A stretch of DNA of 64,000 bases from Bacillus sp. FJAT-52991 (GTDB lineage: Bacteria > Bacillota > Bacilli > Bacillales > Domibacillaceae): positions 3,330,501 to 3,394,500 of the forward strand of contig NZ_CP147404.1 in NCBI RefSeq assembly GCF_037201805.1, read 5' to 3'. The notes beneath the pieces were generated by a model. The model searched no databases. It was given only the letters and a program-made list of their open reading frames with translations, and had not been told where the DNA came from. The position numbers and the translations under genes were made by a program. This document shows positions 18,203 to 25,923 of the stretch, in pieces; within the stretch, counting starts at the first letter, position 1; each line of letters starts with the position of its first letter.

Positions 18203-18919
18203 TTATTTGTTTACAAGTATTTTGAGTAAGAATTTCGGTAAAGCCATTTGGCGTTTAATTCGCTTCGGTTCTTTCATCAAGCGGTAAAGCCACTCTAAGC
18301 CGAATTTTCGATAAAAGGCCGGAGCACGCTTCACTTTCCCTGAATAGACATCGAAGCTACCGCCGACCCCTTGGAACACTTTCACATGGGGCAATTTCGG
18401 CATATTTTCGCGAATCCACAGCTCTTGTCGCGGGCTTCCTAGCGCCACGAACAGGAGGGCTGCTTTCGATTCGTTAATTTTCTGTACGAGCGCCTCTTGA
18501 TCTTGCACATAGCCGCTTTCATATCCAGCTACATGAAGGTTCGGGATCTTCGCTTCGAGCTTTTCTTTCGCGGTGCGCACGACTTCTTCCTTCGCTCCGT
18601 AGAAAAAGACGCCATGCCCTTCTTGTGCGGCAAATTCCAGCAAACGTCCCATCATATCAACGCCAGTGACGCGTTCACGAATGTCACCTTTTTTGAGCTT
18701 CGAGGCAATGATCATACCGATGCCATCCGGAATTTGGTACGTGGACTCGTTGATCAGTTCTTTTACGAGCGGATCGCGGCCAGCGGTAATTACTTTTTCC
18801 GGGTTGACGGCAATGACGGTCGATTGTAAGCCTTCCGCTATACGCACTTTGACGTCATCGATGATTTCATCGTACGTATACGGCGAGACCGATACACCTA
18901 AATATTGTTCTTTATCCAT
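18203..18919 (-). CDS. WecG/TagA/CpsF-family N-acetylmannosaminyltransferase
   Basis: A GT26 protein of 238 residues with the conserved motifs VNPEKV, IPDGIGMI and ALGSPRQELW. Family members transfer ManNAc (TagA) or ManNAcA (WecG) from a UDP donor to undecaprenyl-PP-GlcNAc, the second step of wall polymer assembly. A GTG at 18928 opens the longest frame, but AGGGTG lies six bases before the ATG at 18919, so that start is used. It follows the UDP-ManNAc dehydrogenase by 10 bases, which fits a ManNAc/ManNAcA polymer. Confidence 0.9.
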   Translation of the reverse strand: MDKEQYLGVSVSPYTYDEIIDDVKVRIAEGLQSTVIAVNPEKVITAGRDPLVKELINESTYQIPDGIGMIIASKLKKGDIRERVTGVDMMGRLLEFAAQEGHGVFFYGAKEEVVRTAKEKLEAKIPNLHVAGYESGYVQDQEALVQKINESKAALLFVALGSPRQELWIRENMPKLPHVKVFQGVGGSFDVYSGKVKRAPAFYRKFGLEWLYRLMKEPKRIKRQMALPKFLLKILVNK

Positions 18920-18929
18920 TTGGAACACC

Positions 18930-20228
18930 CTAATTATTTATTGGTTTATTCACATGGATCGCTTGAAGGTTGGTTAAGTCGCCAATGCGATGCACCGTAA
19001 GAGCAGCTTCCTGCTCAAGACCTGAACAGTTCTTCGTATCAAAGATGACTGATGTGTCCATCTTGGCGATCAATGCTTGTGGATCTAATGCTTTGAATTC
19101 ATTGTGATCCGTTAAAATGACGATTAAGTTCGCATCTGTGATCGCTTCTTCAAAAGAAGAAAGCGGAAACGGTACTTGCTCATTGCGAACGTGCGGGTCA
19201 TGAACGCGCACATCAAAGCGCGGGTTCGCTAAGACTTTTTCAACGATTTCAATCGCTGGGCTTTCGCGAACGTCATCGATATTTCCTTTGTATGTGAGGC
19301 CGAAAAGAGCGATTCTTGGCTCTTTTAACTCAGCCGTTAATTTAATGATTTGCTCAATGACAAAGTCCGGCATTGAATTGTTAATGTCACGTGATAGTTG
19401 AATCATTAACGCTTCTTCTGGTGCTTTTTCGACGATAAAGTATGGGTCAACGGCTAAGCAGTGACCGCCAACTCCTGGCCCTGGCTGATGAATATTCACG
19501 CGCGGATGGCGATTCGCTAGCTCAATGACTTTATGAGCATCAACGCCCAAACGAGCGGCAATTTTCGTTAGTTCATTCGCTAAGGCAATGTTGACATCAC
19601 GGAATGTGTTTTCCATCAGTTTTGACATTTCTGCTGTGACCGCTTCGGTTTCAAGCACTTCACCTGTCACGACTTGACGGTACACATCGGCTGCTTTTGT
19701 CGTCGCTTCTTTCGTTAAACCGCCGACAATGCGTGTATTTTCGACTAGCTCAATTAAGATGCGGCCAGGTAGCACGCGCTCTGGGCAATGCGCAAGGTAT
19801 ACATCTTTTTCTGGATCAAAGCCCGCTTCCCGAATGATCGGAGCGACGACATCATCCATCGTCCGCGGCGGGATTGTGGATTCAACAATGATCACATTCC
19901 CTTTCTCTAAATGAGGCACGACCGCTTTTGTTGCACTTCTAACGTATTCGACATTAGCCGTGCAATCCTCATGAATCGGCGTTGGCACGGAAATGATAAA
20001 TACATCCGCTGCTTCCGGCTCGAGTGAGGCACGAAGCTTACCGGCATCGACGACTTCTTTCACGACTTCCGGAAGGCCAACCTCCTCGATAATGATTTCA
20101 CCTTTATTTAATCTTTCGACGACTTGTTTATTTACATCTACTCCAACGATATCAAAGCCAGCGCGAGCGAAAACAGCCGCAGTTGGCAATCCAATATACC
20201 CTAAACCAACAACACAAATCTTCTGCAT
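18930..20228 (-). CDS. UDP-N-acetyl-D-mannosamine dehydrogenase (WecC-type)
   Basis: A 432-residue member of the UDP-glucose/GDP-mannose dehydrogenase family. It has the NAD-binding GLGYIGLPTA at the N-terminus, central PGRILIEL, and the catalytic Cys in GPGVGGHCLAVDPYFI, which is closer to WecC than to UDP-glucose dehydrogenases. The C-terminal UDP-binding domain starts near FGLTYKGNIDDVRESPA. It oxidises UDP-ManNAc to UDP-ManNAcA. The substrate would come from MnaA, encoded at 62556. It starts the minus-strand SCWP operon, divergent from csaB. Confidence 0.88.
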   Translation of the reverse strand: MQKICVVGLGYIGLPTAAVFARAGFDIVGVDVNKQVVERLNKGEIIIEEVGLPEVVKEVVDAGKLRASLEPEAADVFIISVPTPIHEDCTANVEYVRSATKAVVPHLEKGNVIIVESTIPPRTMDDVVAPIIREAGFDPEKDVYLAHCPERVLPGRILIELVENTRIVGGLTKEATTKAADVYRQVVTGEVLETEAVTAEMSKLMENTFRDVNIALANELTKIAARLGVDAHKVIELANRHPRVNIHQPGPGVGGHCLAVDPYFIVEKAPEEALMIQLSRDINNSMPDFVIEQIIKLTAELKEPRIALFGLTYKGNIDDVRESPAIEIVEKVLANPRFDVRVHDPHVRNEQVPFPLSSFEEAITDANLIVILTDHNEFKALDPQALIAKMDTSVIFDTKNCSGLEQEAALTVHRIGDLTNLQAIHVNKPINN

Positions 20229-20282
20229 GGCAAAAAATCCTTTCTAAACTACTAGTGTGGATTGAAATTAATAACTTAACAT

Positions 20283-20291
20283 AGTATAGCA
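20283..20291 (-). promoter_or_regulatory. Extended -10 promoter of the dehydrogenase operon
   Basis: TGCTATACT on the minus strand is an extended -10 element. No good -35 is seen at 17 bases, as is usual for extended -10 promoters. It lies about 55 bases upstream of the dehydrogenase ATG. Confidence 0.5.
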
Positions 20292-20319
20292 AATTCAATG
20301 TCACCTTGCACTAATTTCG

Positions 20320-20348
20320 TTGAATGTGAATGGGTGAAATGTTAAAAT
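20320..20348 (+). promoter_or_regulatory. Sigma-A promoter of csaB
   Basis: TTGAAT (20320-20325) and TAAAAT (20343-20348) are separated by 17 bases, ending 48 bases upstream of the csaB start. Confidence 0.65.
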
Positions 20349-20396
20349 GAAGTTTAGCTTTTTAAGCGTATTTTTGACTTGAGGGAGGCTAACTTG

Positions 20397-21503
20397 TTGA
20401 AAGTTGTCATTTCAGGATTTTATGGTTTAGGCAATACTGGGGACGAAGCGATCCTAGAAGCGATTGTAGATAATTTACGAAATGAAATCGATGATGTAGA
20501 TATTACCGTGTTTTCTTTATCGCCAGAACAGACGGCGAAGGAGCACAATGTGAAAACCGTTTATCGCGGCTGGCGTCATGAGAATAAGGAAAAAGTGAAG
20601 GAACTTCGCCAAGCAGATGTATTAATTAGCGGCGGCGGTGGACTGCTTCAAGATACCTATCCGACGAAGTTCTTGTTCGGCCCGCTTCCTTATTATTTAT
20701 TGATTGCGTTTTTAGCGAAGCTTTGCGGGGCAAAAGTGATGTTTTTCTCCCAAGGGATTGGACCTGTCACGTCGACTTGGGGCAAAATATTAATGAAGGT
20801 TTTCGCCAATCGAGCTGATTTTGTCACCGTGCGTGACCAGTATTCGAAAGACTATTTGCACAAGCTAGGCGTCACTCGTCCAGAAACGGTGGTAACCGCC
20901 GATATCGTCTTTGCTTTTCAAAAGAAAGAAGACGATGCGTGCATGAAGAGCTTATCTTTACGTGGGGATGAAAAGTTAGTCGCCGTATCCGTGCGCCCAT
21001 GGTTTGAGCATGATGATTACTATGAAAAATTGGCGGATGCGCTCGATGAATTGATTACGATAGAAGGCATTACACCAGTATTTGTGCCGATGGAAGGTCA
21101 TCATGATGTTGACGCTTCTAAGCGCGTTATGAAATTAATGAACAAAGCAGAGGCTTGCCATTTACTGGCTGGCGATTTCACACCGAATCAGTATTTGAAT
21201 TTTATCGGTGAATGCGAGATGACGATCGGCTTGCGCCTGCATTCGTTAATTTTCTCTGCCTTAACGGCTGTCCCTCATATCGGAATTAGCTATGATAAAA
21301 AGGTTGAGAGCTTGTTGAAGCGTTCCGGCATGTGGGACTATTCTTTCCGCTTGGAAGAGTTTGATGCGGAGAAATTAAAAGCAAATGCTCGCGAGGTGCT
21401 TGCTCGCCGTCAGGAATTGAGTGAGACGGTGGCAGTGAACGCGGCTTCGATGCGCCGCGATGCCTTAGAAAATATTGAACTATTAAAGAAGAAATTTATG
21501 TAA
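20397..21503 (+). CDS. csaB: Polysaccharide pyruvyl transferase CsaB
   Basis: CsaB transfers pyruvate from PEP to ManNAc of the secondary cell-wall polymer; the ketal is the ligand for SLH domains. The 368-residue product starts VVISGFYGLGNTGDEAIL and carries ISGGGGLLQD and GLRLHSLIFSAL, all typical of the family. The Shine-Dalgarno GAGGGAGG (20381-20388) lies inside the longest frame, so the start is one of two TTG codons, at 20394 or 20397; 20397 has the better spacing. Nine SLH proteins in this window depend on this modification. A GT4 gene follows after 15 bases. Confidence 0.93.
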   Translation: MKVVISGFYGLGNTGDEAILEAIVDNLRNEIDDVDITVFSLSPEQTAKEHNVKTVYRGWRHENKEKVKELRQADVLISGGGGLLQDTYPTKFLFGPLPYYLLIAFLAKLCGAKVMFFSQGIGPVTSTWGKILMKVFANRADFVTVRDQYSKDYLHKLGVTRPETVVTADIVFAFQKKEDDACMKSLSLRGDEKLVAVSVRPWFEHDDYYEKLADALDELITIEGITPVFVPMEGHHDVDASKRVMKLMNKAEACHLLAGDFTPNQYLNFIGECEMTIGLRLHSLIFSALTAVPHIGISYDKKVESLLKRSGMWDYSFRLEEFDAEKLKANAREVLARRQELSETVAVNAASMRRDALENIELLKKKFM

Positions 21504-21518
21504 GGGGAGGTTTTTCGG

Positions 21519-22688
21519 ATGAAGATTTTGCTTGCGACCGTGTACCATTATCCACATACAGGTGGGCTATCCACTCATGTAGCCACTTTAAAGGCTGGAT
21601 TGGAAGCTCGCGGTCATGAAGTCGATATTCTATCTTTCAGTGACATTCCTGAATTAAAACAAAACATGAAAGTGCGCGGCCCCGGCTTTTTAATGAATAA
21701 ATTGTCTAAGGGCAAAGGCTTTGTATATGGCTTGCAGACTCGGAAGAAAATGCTGCAGAAGCTGATGGAAGCTGTAAAGCAGAAAAATTACGATGTCGTC
21801 AACGCGCAGGAAGTGTACGCAACGTTTGCGGCTCTTGATGCCGGGCTACCGGTGGTGTCAACGGTGCATGGTTATTTAACTTATGAAGCGTTAAGCGCTG
21901 GAAATATTTTAAAAGACAGTCCAGAAGAGAAGTTTTTGATGGAAGAAGAAGTGAAAGCGTACCGCAGCACACGCGCGATCATTACGGTCGATACACGCAT
22001 TAAAGAATACGTGCAGCGCGAAGCTGGCATTACGGGCACGGCCATCCGCAACTTCATTAACGTCGATGACTTCCGCCCGGAGAAAGAGAAAAAAGCGGAA
22101 TTTCGCCAAAAACACGGCGTCGATGTGGACGTCCCTGTGTTCTTCGTGCCACGTCGCTTAACGAAGAAAAACGGCGTCATCTACCCAATTTTATCCTTGC
22201 CAGCTGTGTTGGAAAAATATCCAAACGCCCAGTTGATTTATGCAGGTACAGGCGAAGCAATGGACGAAATGAAACGATTAATCGCTGAACATAAACTCGA
22301 AGGAAATGTTCGTTTATTGGGAGCCATTCCGCATGATGTGATCAAAGAATTTTACGCATTGGCTGATGTTGCGCTCGTGCCAAGTGTGCACTCTGCCGGC
22401 GTAGAAGAAGCCACTTCGATTTCCGCATTAGAAGCGATGGGTTCTGGTTCTCCATTGATTGCCTGTGCCGTTGGTGGATTGAAAGAAATCATCAACCACA
22501 ACGTCGACGGACTATTAACCGAAGAGAAAAACGTCGAAGAACTATCCGCCGCGATGATCGAACTGCTGGATGACCCAGCAAAAGGTCAACAGCTCGCCGA
22601 CCGAGCGCGCAAGAAAATCGAAGACGAATACTCTCACATGGCCGCAGCCGAGAAATACGAAGAAATTTACATGCGTGCTGTGAAGTGA
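21519..22688 (+). CDS. GT4-family glycosyltransferase downstream of csaB
   Basis: A 389-residue GT-B enzyme. The N-terminus MKILLATVYHYPHTGG with GLSTHV is the acceptor-side loop, and the donor site carries PRRLTKKNGV and EATSISALEAMGSG. It has a GGGGAGG ribosome site and shares the csaB promoter. It probably adds a sugar to the cell-wall polymer or its linkage unit; the sugar is unknown. A strong terminator follows. Confidence 0.9.
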   Translation: MKILLATVYHYPHTGGLSTHVATLKAGLEARGHEVDILSFSDIPELKQNMKVRGPGFLMNKLSKGKGFVYGLQTRKKMLQKLMEAVKQKNYDVVNAQEVYATFAALDAGLPVVSTVHGYLTYEALSAGNILKDSPEEKFLMEEEVKAYRSTRAIITVDTRIKEYVQREAGITGTAIRNFINVDDFRPEKEKKAEFRQKHGVDVDVPVFFVPRRLTKKNGVIYPILSLPAVLEKYPNAQLIYAGTGEAMDEMKRLIAEHKLEGNVRLLGAIPHDVIKEFYALADVALVPSVHSAGVEEATSISALEAMGSGSPLIACAVGGLKEIINHNVDGLLTEEKNVEELSAAMIELLDDPAKGQQLADRARKKIEDEYSHMAAAEKYEEIYMRAVK

Positions 22689-22713
22689 CTGAGTGATTGA
22701 GTGATTGAGTGGG

Positions 22714-22742
22714 CCACCTCGCCTTTGGCGGGGTGGTTTTTT
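22714..22742 (+). terminator. Terminator of the csaB operon
   Basis: CCACCTCGCC and GCGGGGTGG pair around TTTG and are followed by six T. An 8-bp direct repeat TGAGTGAT lies between the stop codon and the hairpin. Confidence 0.9.
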
Positions 22743-22771
22743 GTGTGGGGTGGGATGGAGTAGTGGTGGGC

Positions 22772-23061
22772 GACTGATTATTGGGCGAGGGCGACTGGTT
22801 TTGCTGGGTTCCCGCCTGATTGTGGGCGATTTGCGACTGATTTAGGCTCGCGACCGACTGATGGGGTACTTTTTCCGACTGATCTCCTCTCAGGCGGCGT
22901 AGCTTAGGGCCAGACGGAGCGGCGATTCGGGGACGAAACTGATTTCTTTCGCGCGGCGACTGATTTTGTTAGATCCCCGCCTGATTGTAGACGATTCGCG
23001 ACTGATTACAGCCCACTCCCGACTAATTCGTGCCCCCTGCGACTGATCCACCCCCGCTCCC
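22772..23061 (+). repeat. Array 2 of the 21-bp GACTGATT repeat family (longest, about 14 units)
   Basis: Cores GACTGATT or one-base variants start at 22772, 22793, 22814, 22835, 22856, 22877, then 22937, 22958, 22979, 23000, 23021 and 23041. Spacing is 21 except for one 60-base interval holding degenerate units and a final 20. The array fills the space between two convergent genes and their terminators. Confidence 0.9.
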
Positions 23062-23062
23062 C

Positions 23063-23104
23063 ATAAAAAATAAACCGAATCCCCAGGATTCGGTTTATTT
23101 TTTA
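23063..23104 (-). terminator. Terminator of the NERD gene
   Basis: An A/T-flanked palindrome with AAACCGAATCC and GGATTCGGTTT arms. The right arm overlaps the stop codon of the NERD gene. Confidence 0.88.
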
Positions 23105-24058
23105 TGAAAGATGGTAAATTCGGTTTCTGCGGTTGCCGCTTTGTTCCAGGTTCATGGCTCCGAGCAGTCGTTTAGCCACAGCGGAGGACTGAATTTGAAA
23201 GTAATCTCGAAATTGTTTGTTGGTAATCGTTGGGCTATGCAGAAGGGCATAGTCTGTGAGTGCTGGAATGTGGGCGTCGATGGAATAGTGATTGCAGCGC
23301 GAGCAGTGCCACTTGCCGATGTTTCGTTGCATCGGTTGGTGCTGGCATTTTTCACATTTGGCTCCTGTTAATAGCTCTTTTTCGGAAATTTGCAGTTGAC
23401 GAAGAAGATCAGGACGATATGGTTGATGGTGTTTGATCAATAACCGGGACATTTTTTTCGTTTCTTTTAATGAAAGTAACTGGTTTTTATACATTTGGTG
23501 AAGACGGTCGAATTTAAATGGGATGACGCTTGCGTGGATGACGGTTTGGCGTACGATTTTATGAGTGGGATCGTTTTTGATGATGGTGCTTGGGTTGCTG
23601 ATGACGACAAATGGTACGATGGGAATAGTGGGAAATTTGTGCGAAGTGAGCCATGATTCAAGCTGCCGTTGTTGTCGCCAGACTTGTAAAATCGGGTCAG
23701 GGAAGGCTTCTTCTTTTTCCTCGATGGTGCGAATGAGTTGATGAAAGGCTTCATCAAAGAACAGCGTGCCTGCGATGTTTTTCACCTCGAGAATGACGAT
23801 CATATTTGGACAAATGATAAGAGTGTCGATTTGAAAAAAGTGGTCGCCGCTCGCAAGCCGCACATTGTGGAGGATAAGGTGATCATCGGGGAAAAACGAT
23901 AAGTGGTAGTCGATTGATTGCTCGCCGCGGTGTCCTGCTCGGCTTTTGGCCAATTCGTCCTCTATGATGAGTTGTTTGGCGTGATGTTCAGGTAAATTGC
24001 GGGCTAAGGCTTCTAATATGGATATTGTGAGTGGGATGGTTCTTTCTTTTACTAGCAA
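23102..24058 (-). CDS. NERD-domain protein with a zinc ribbon
   Basis: A nuclease-related (NERD) domain spans about residues 35-150, with the core FFQIDTLIICPNMIVILEVKN split as QIDTLI...VILEVKN; the D and E-x-K residues match the PD-(D/E)xK-like active site. A C-terminal CEKC...CSRC zinc ribbon (about 240-270) and a winged-helix-like tail follow. The longest frame starts at a TTG at 24082 that precedes the Shine-Dalgarno GAAAGGAG; the TTG at 24058 is the likely start (318 residues). It stands alone between csaB and murJ-like genes. Cellular role unknown; NERD proteins are linked to DNA processing or defence. Confidence 0.85.
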   Translation of the reverse strand: MLVKERTIPLTISILEALARNLPEHHAKQLIIEDELAKSRAGHRGEQSIDYHLSFFPDDHLILHNVRLASGDHFFQIDTLIICPNMIVILEVKNIAGTLFFDEAFHQLIRTIEEKEEAFPDPILQVWRQQRQLESWLTSHKFPTIPIVPFVVISNPSTIIKNDPTHKIVRQTVIHASVIPFKFDRLHQMYKNQLLSLKETKKMSRLLIKHHQPYRPDLLRQLQISEKELLTGAKCEKCQHQPMQRNIGKWHCSRCNHYSIDAHIPALTDYALLHSPTITNKQFRDYFQIQSSAVAKRLLGAMNLEQSGNRRNRIYHLS

Positions 24059-24166
24059 GTTTTCACTCCTTTCTATAAACAAATATTTCTACAGGGTCTG
24101 ACAATATTCCTTCATGGAGTTTGTGTTATTATTAGTTAGATTGATATTTTGAATGAGGTGGAGCTC

Positions 24167-25684
24167 GTGTCGTTAAAGAAGACAGCTCTTTGGCTTGTGG
24201 TGCTTTCGCTCGTTGTGAAGCTTTCGGGCTTTTTGCGAGAGAGTATTATTGCAAGCGAGTTTGGAGCGACTAGTTATACAGATGGATATTTATTGGCGTT
24301 TTCGTTTATTACGCTGGTGATTGCGATTATTTCGGGCGGGTTTAACAATGTGTTTTTACCGCTATATGTCAAAAATAAAAAAGAGGCACCGGAAGCGACG
24401 GAACGAAATGCCAATGGGGTCATGAATGTGACCGTCGTGATATTTTTGTTCATTTCTGTGTTGGGTTGGCTACTTAGCCCTTGGTTTGTGCCGATTATCT
24501 ACCCAAAAATAACAGGATTGACCGCGGAAGTTACGATTGAAATCACACAATTTTTCTTCCTATTTATGAGTGCGATCGCGTTGAACGGGATTTTGGATTC
24601 GTATTTGCAGGCGCAGCGAATTTTTATCCCGTCACAAATATCTAAGCTTTCTGCAACCTTGATGGGTGCAATTTTTGCGCTATTGTTTTCCGATCAATGG
24701 GGCATTAACAGCTTAGCGTACGGTTTCATTTTCGGTACGATCGTTGGGATAGCGATTCAGTTATTTTTCTTATTTAGAAAAGGGTATCAATGGAGTCCAA
24801 CGCTGAAAGTAGAAGAGGAATTCCGGCGCTCCTTTCTCGTTTTACTCGTTCCGGCGCTATTAAATGCGGGGGTTGGACAAATTAATATGTTTGTCAATAA
24901 AGCCTTTGCGGTCAGTACAGGGGCTGGGGCCGTCACTTATTTGAACAATGCCAGCTTGATCACGAGCATTCCGCATACGATTTATGGAACGACGATTGCG
25001 GTTGTCATTTTCACGTTATTGTCTGAACAAGTGAACAACCAGAAGAAGTTTCAAGATACGTTTTTTATGGGGATACAAATTTCCTTGTTAACGCTTGCTC
25101 CGATTGCAGCGGGATTGTTCCTCGTCGGTGAAGAAGCGATTTCCTTTATTTTTGAACGGGGAAAATTTACAGCCGATGATACGCACAATACGTATTTGGC
25201 CCTTGTTTATTATTTGCCAATTGTTGTTGCACAAGGATTGCAATACATTGTATCAAAATCGATGTATGCCCGCGGAAAAACGAATATTATTTTCCGCATT
25301 AGTGTTACGACAATTGTGTTGAATTTATTTTTGAACTGGCTGTTTGTCGGACCATTCGGCTACCCTGGCCTGGCGCTGACAAGCTCGTTTGTTTCCGTTT
25401 ATTATTTAGTAGTGAGTACAATTTTTGTCTATAAAGATTTTGAGAAAAAAGAAGCCACTCGACTGTTTGGTTTAATTGGACGAGTGACCATCGTTACGAC
25501 GGTGATGGCCGTGCCTCTTTATTTATTAAAAGTGTACACGCCTATTTCTGAGCTGTATTCTCTTTGGCAGCTGATGATTATTGTACCGCTTGGGGTTGTG
25601 CTTTATATTGCTGGATTATTTGTTTTTTATAAAGAAGGATTCCACCAGCTGTTATCGATCGTGAAGCGGAAAGTGAAGAAATAA
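24167..25684 (+). CDS. MurJ/MVF-family lipid-linked saccharide flippase
   Basis: About 505 residues with some 13-14 membrane helices and the family motif KLSGFLRESIIASEFG near the N-terminus. Members flip lipid II or related lipid-linked sugars. The position beside csaB and glycosyltransferases suggests the cell-wall polymer precursor as cargo, although lipid II is possible. The longest frame opens with a TTG at 24149; AGGTGGAG at 24156-24163 points instead to the GTG at 24167. Confidence 0.88.
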   Translation: MSLKKTALWLVVLSLVVKLSGFLRESIIASEFGATSYTDGYLLAFSFITLVIAIISGGFNNVFLPLYVKNKKEAPEATERNANGVMNVTVVIFLFISVLGWLLSPWFVPIIYPKITGLTAEVTIEITQFFFLFMSAIALNGILDSYLQAQRIFIPSQISKLSATLMGAIFALLFSDQWGINSLAYGFIFGTIVGIAIQLFFLFRKGYQWSPTLKVEEEFRRSFLVLLVPALLNAGVGQINMFVNKAFAVSTGAGAVTYLNNASLITSIPHTIYGTTIAVVIFTLLSEQVNNQKKFQDTFFMGIQISLLTLAPIAAGLFLVGEEAISFIFERGKFTADDTHNTYLALVYYLPIVVAQGLQYIVSKSMYARGKTNIIFRISVTTIVLNLFLNWLFVGPFGYPGLALTSSFVSVYYLVVSTIFVYKDFEKKEATRLFGLIGRVTIVTTVMAVPLYLLKVYTPISELYSLWQLMIIVPLGVVLYIAGLFVFYKEGFHQLLSIVKRKVKK

Positions 25685-25693
25685 ATAAAGTGG

Positions 25694-25726
25694 AAGACGG
25701 CAATCTTTGTGGATTGCCGTCTTTTT
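25694..25726 (+). terminator. Terminator of the MurJ-like gene
   Basis: A 12-bp perfect stem AAGACGGCAATC/GATTGCCGTCTT followed by T-rich sequence, ten bases past the stop. Confidence 0.9.
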
Positions 25727-25744
25727 GTGTGGGTTGGGGTGTGT

Positions 25745-25870
25745 GACCGATTGACAGCTTCGCGCGACTGATTTTTTCGGATTTGCGACCGATTCGGAGT
25801 GATTTGCGACTGATTCTCCCTTCTCTCCGACCGAAAGTGGCGCTCCGGCGACTGATCCCCTACTCAGGCC
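25745..25870 (+). repeat. Array 3 of the 21-bp GACTGATT repeat family
   Basis: Six units start at 25745, 25766, 25787, 25808, 25829 and 25850, every 21 bases without exception. GACT and GACC forms mostly alternate. The array is homologous to array 4 and ends 14 bases before the terminator of the minus-strand SLH gene. Confidence 0.92.
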
Positions 25871-25884
25871 GCAGATCTAACAGC

Positions 25885-25920
25885 AAAAACCCTTTAAAGC
25901 CGCAGCTTTAAAGGGTTTTT
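25885..25920 (-). terminator. Terminator of SLH-glucosaminidase A
   Basis: AAAAACCCTTTAAAGC and GCTTTAAAGGGTTTTT pair around a CGCA loop, four bases past the stop codon. Confidence 0.92.
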
Positions 25921-25923
25921 GAC

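Noticed and set aside
22686..22711. TGAGTGAT direct repeats as an attachment site
   Set aside because: Only about 2.5 eight-base units before a terminator, with no integrase or partner site.
22772..23061. CRISPR array
   Set aside because: Repeat cores are 8 bases, the period is 21 bases, intervening sequence is itself partly conserved, and no cas genes are present.
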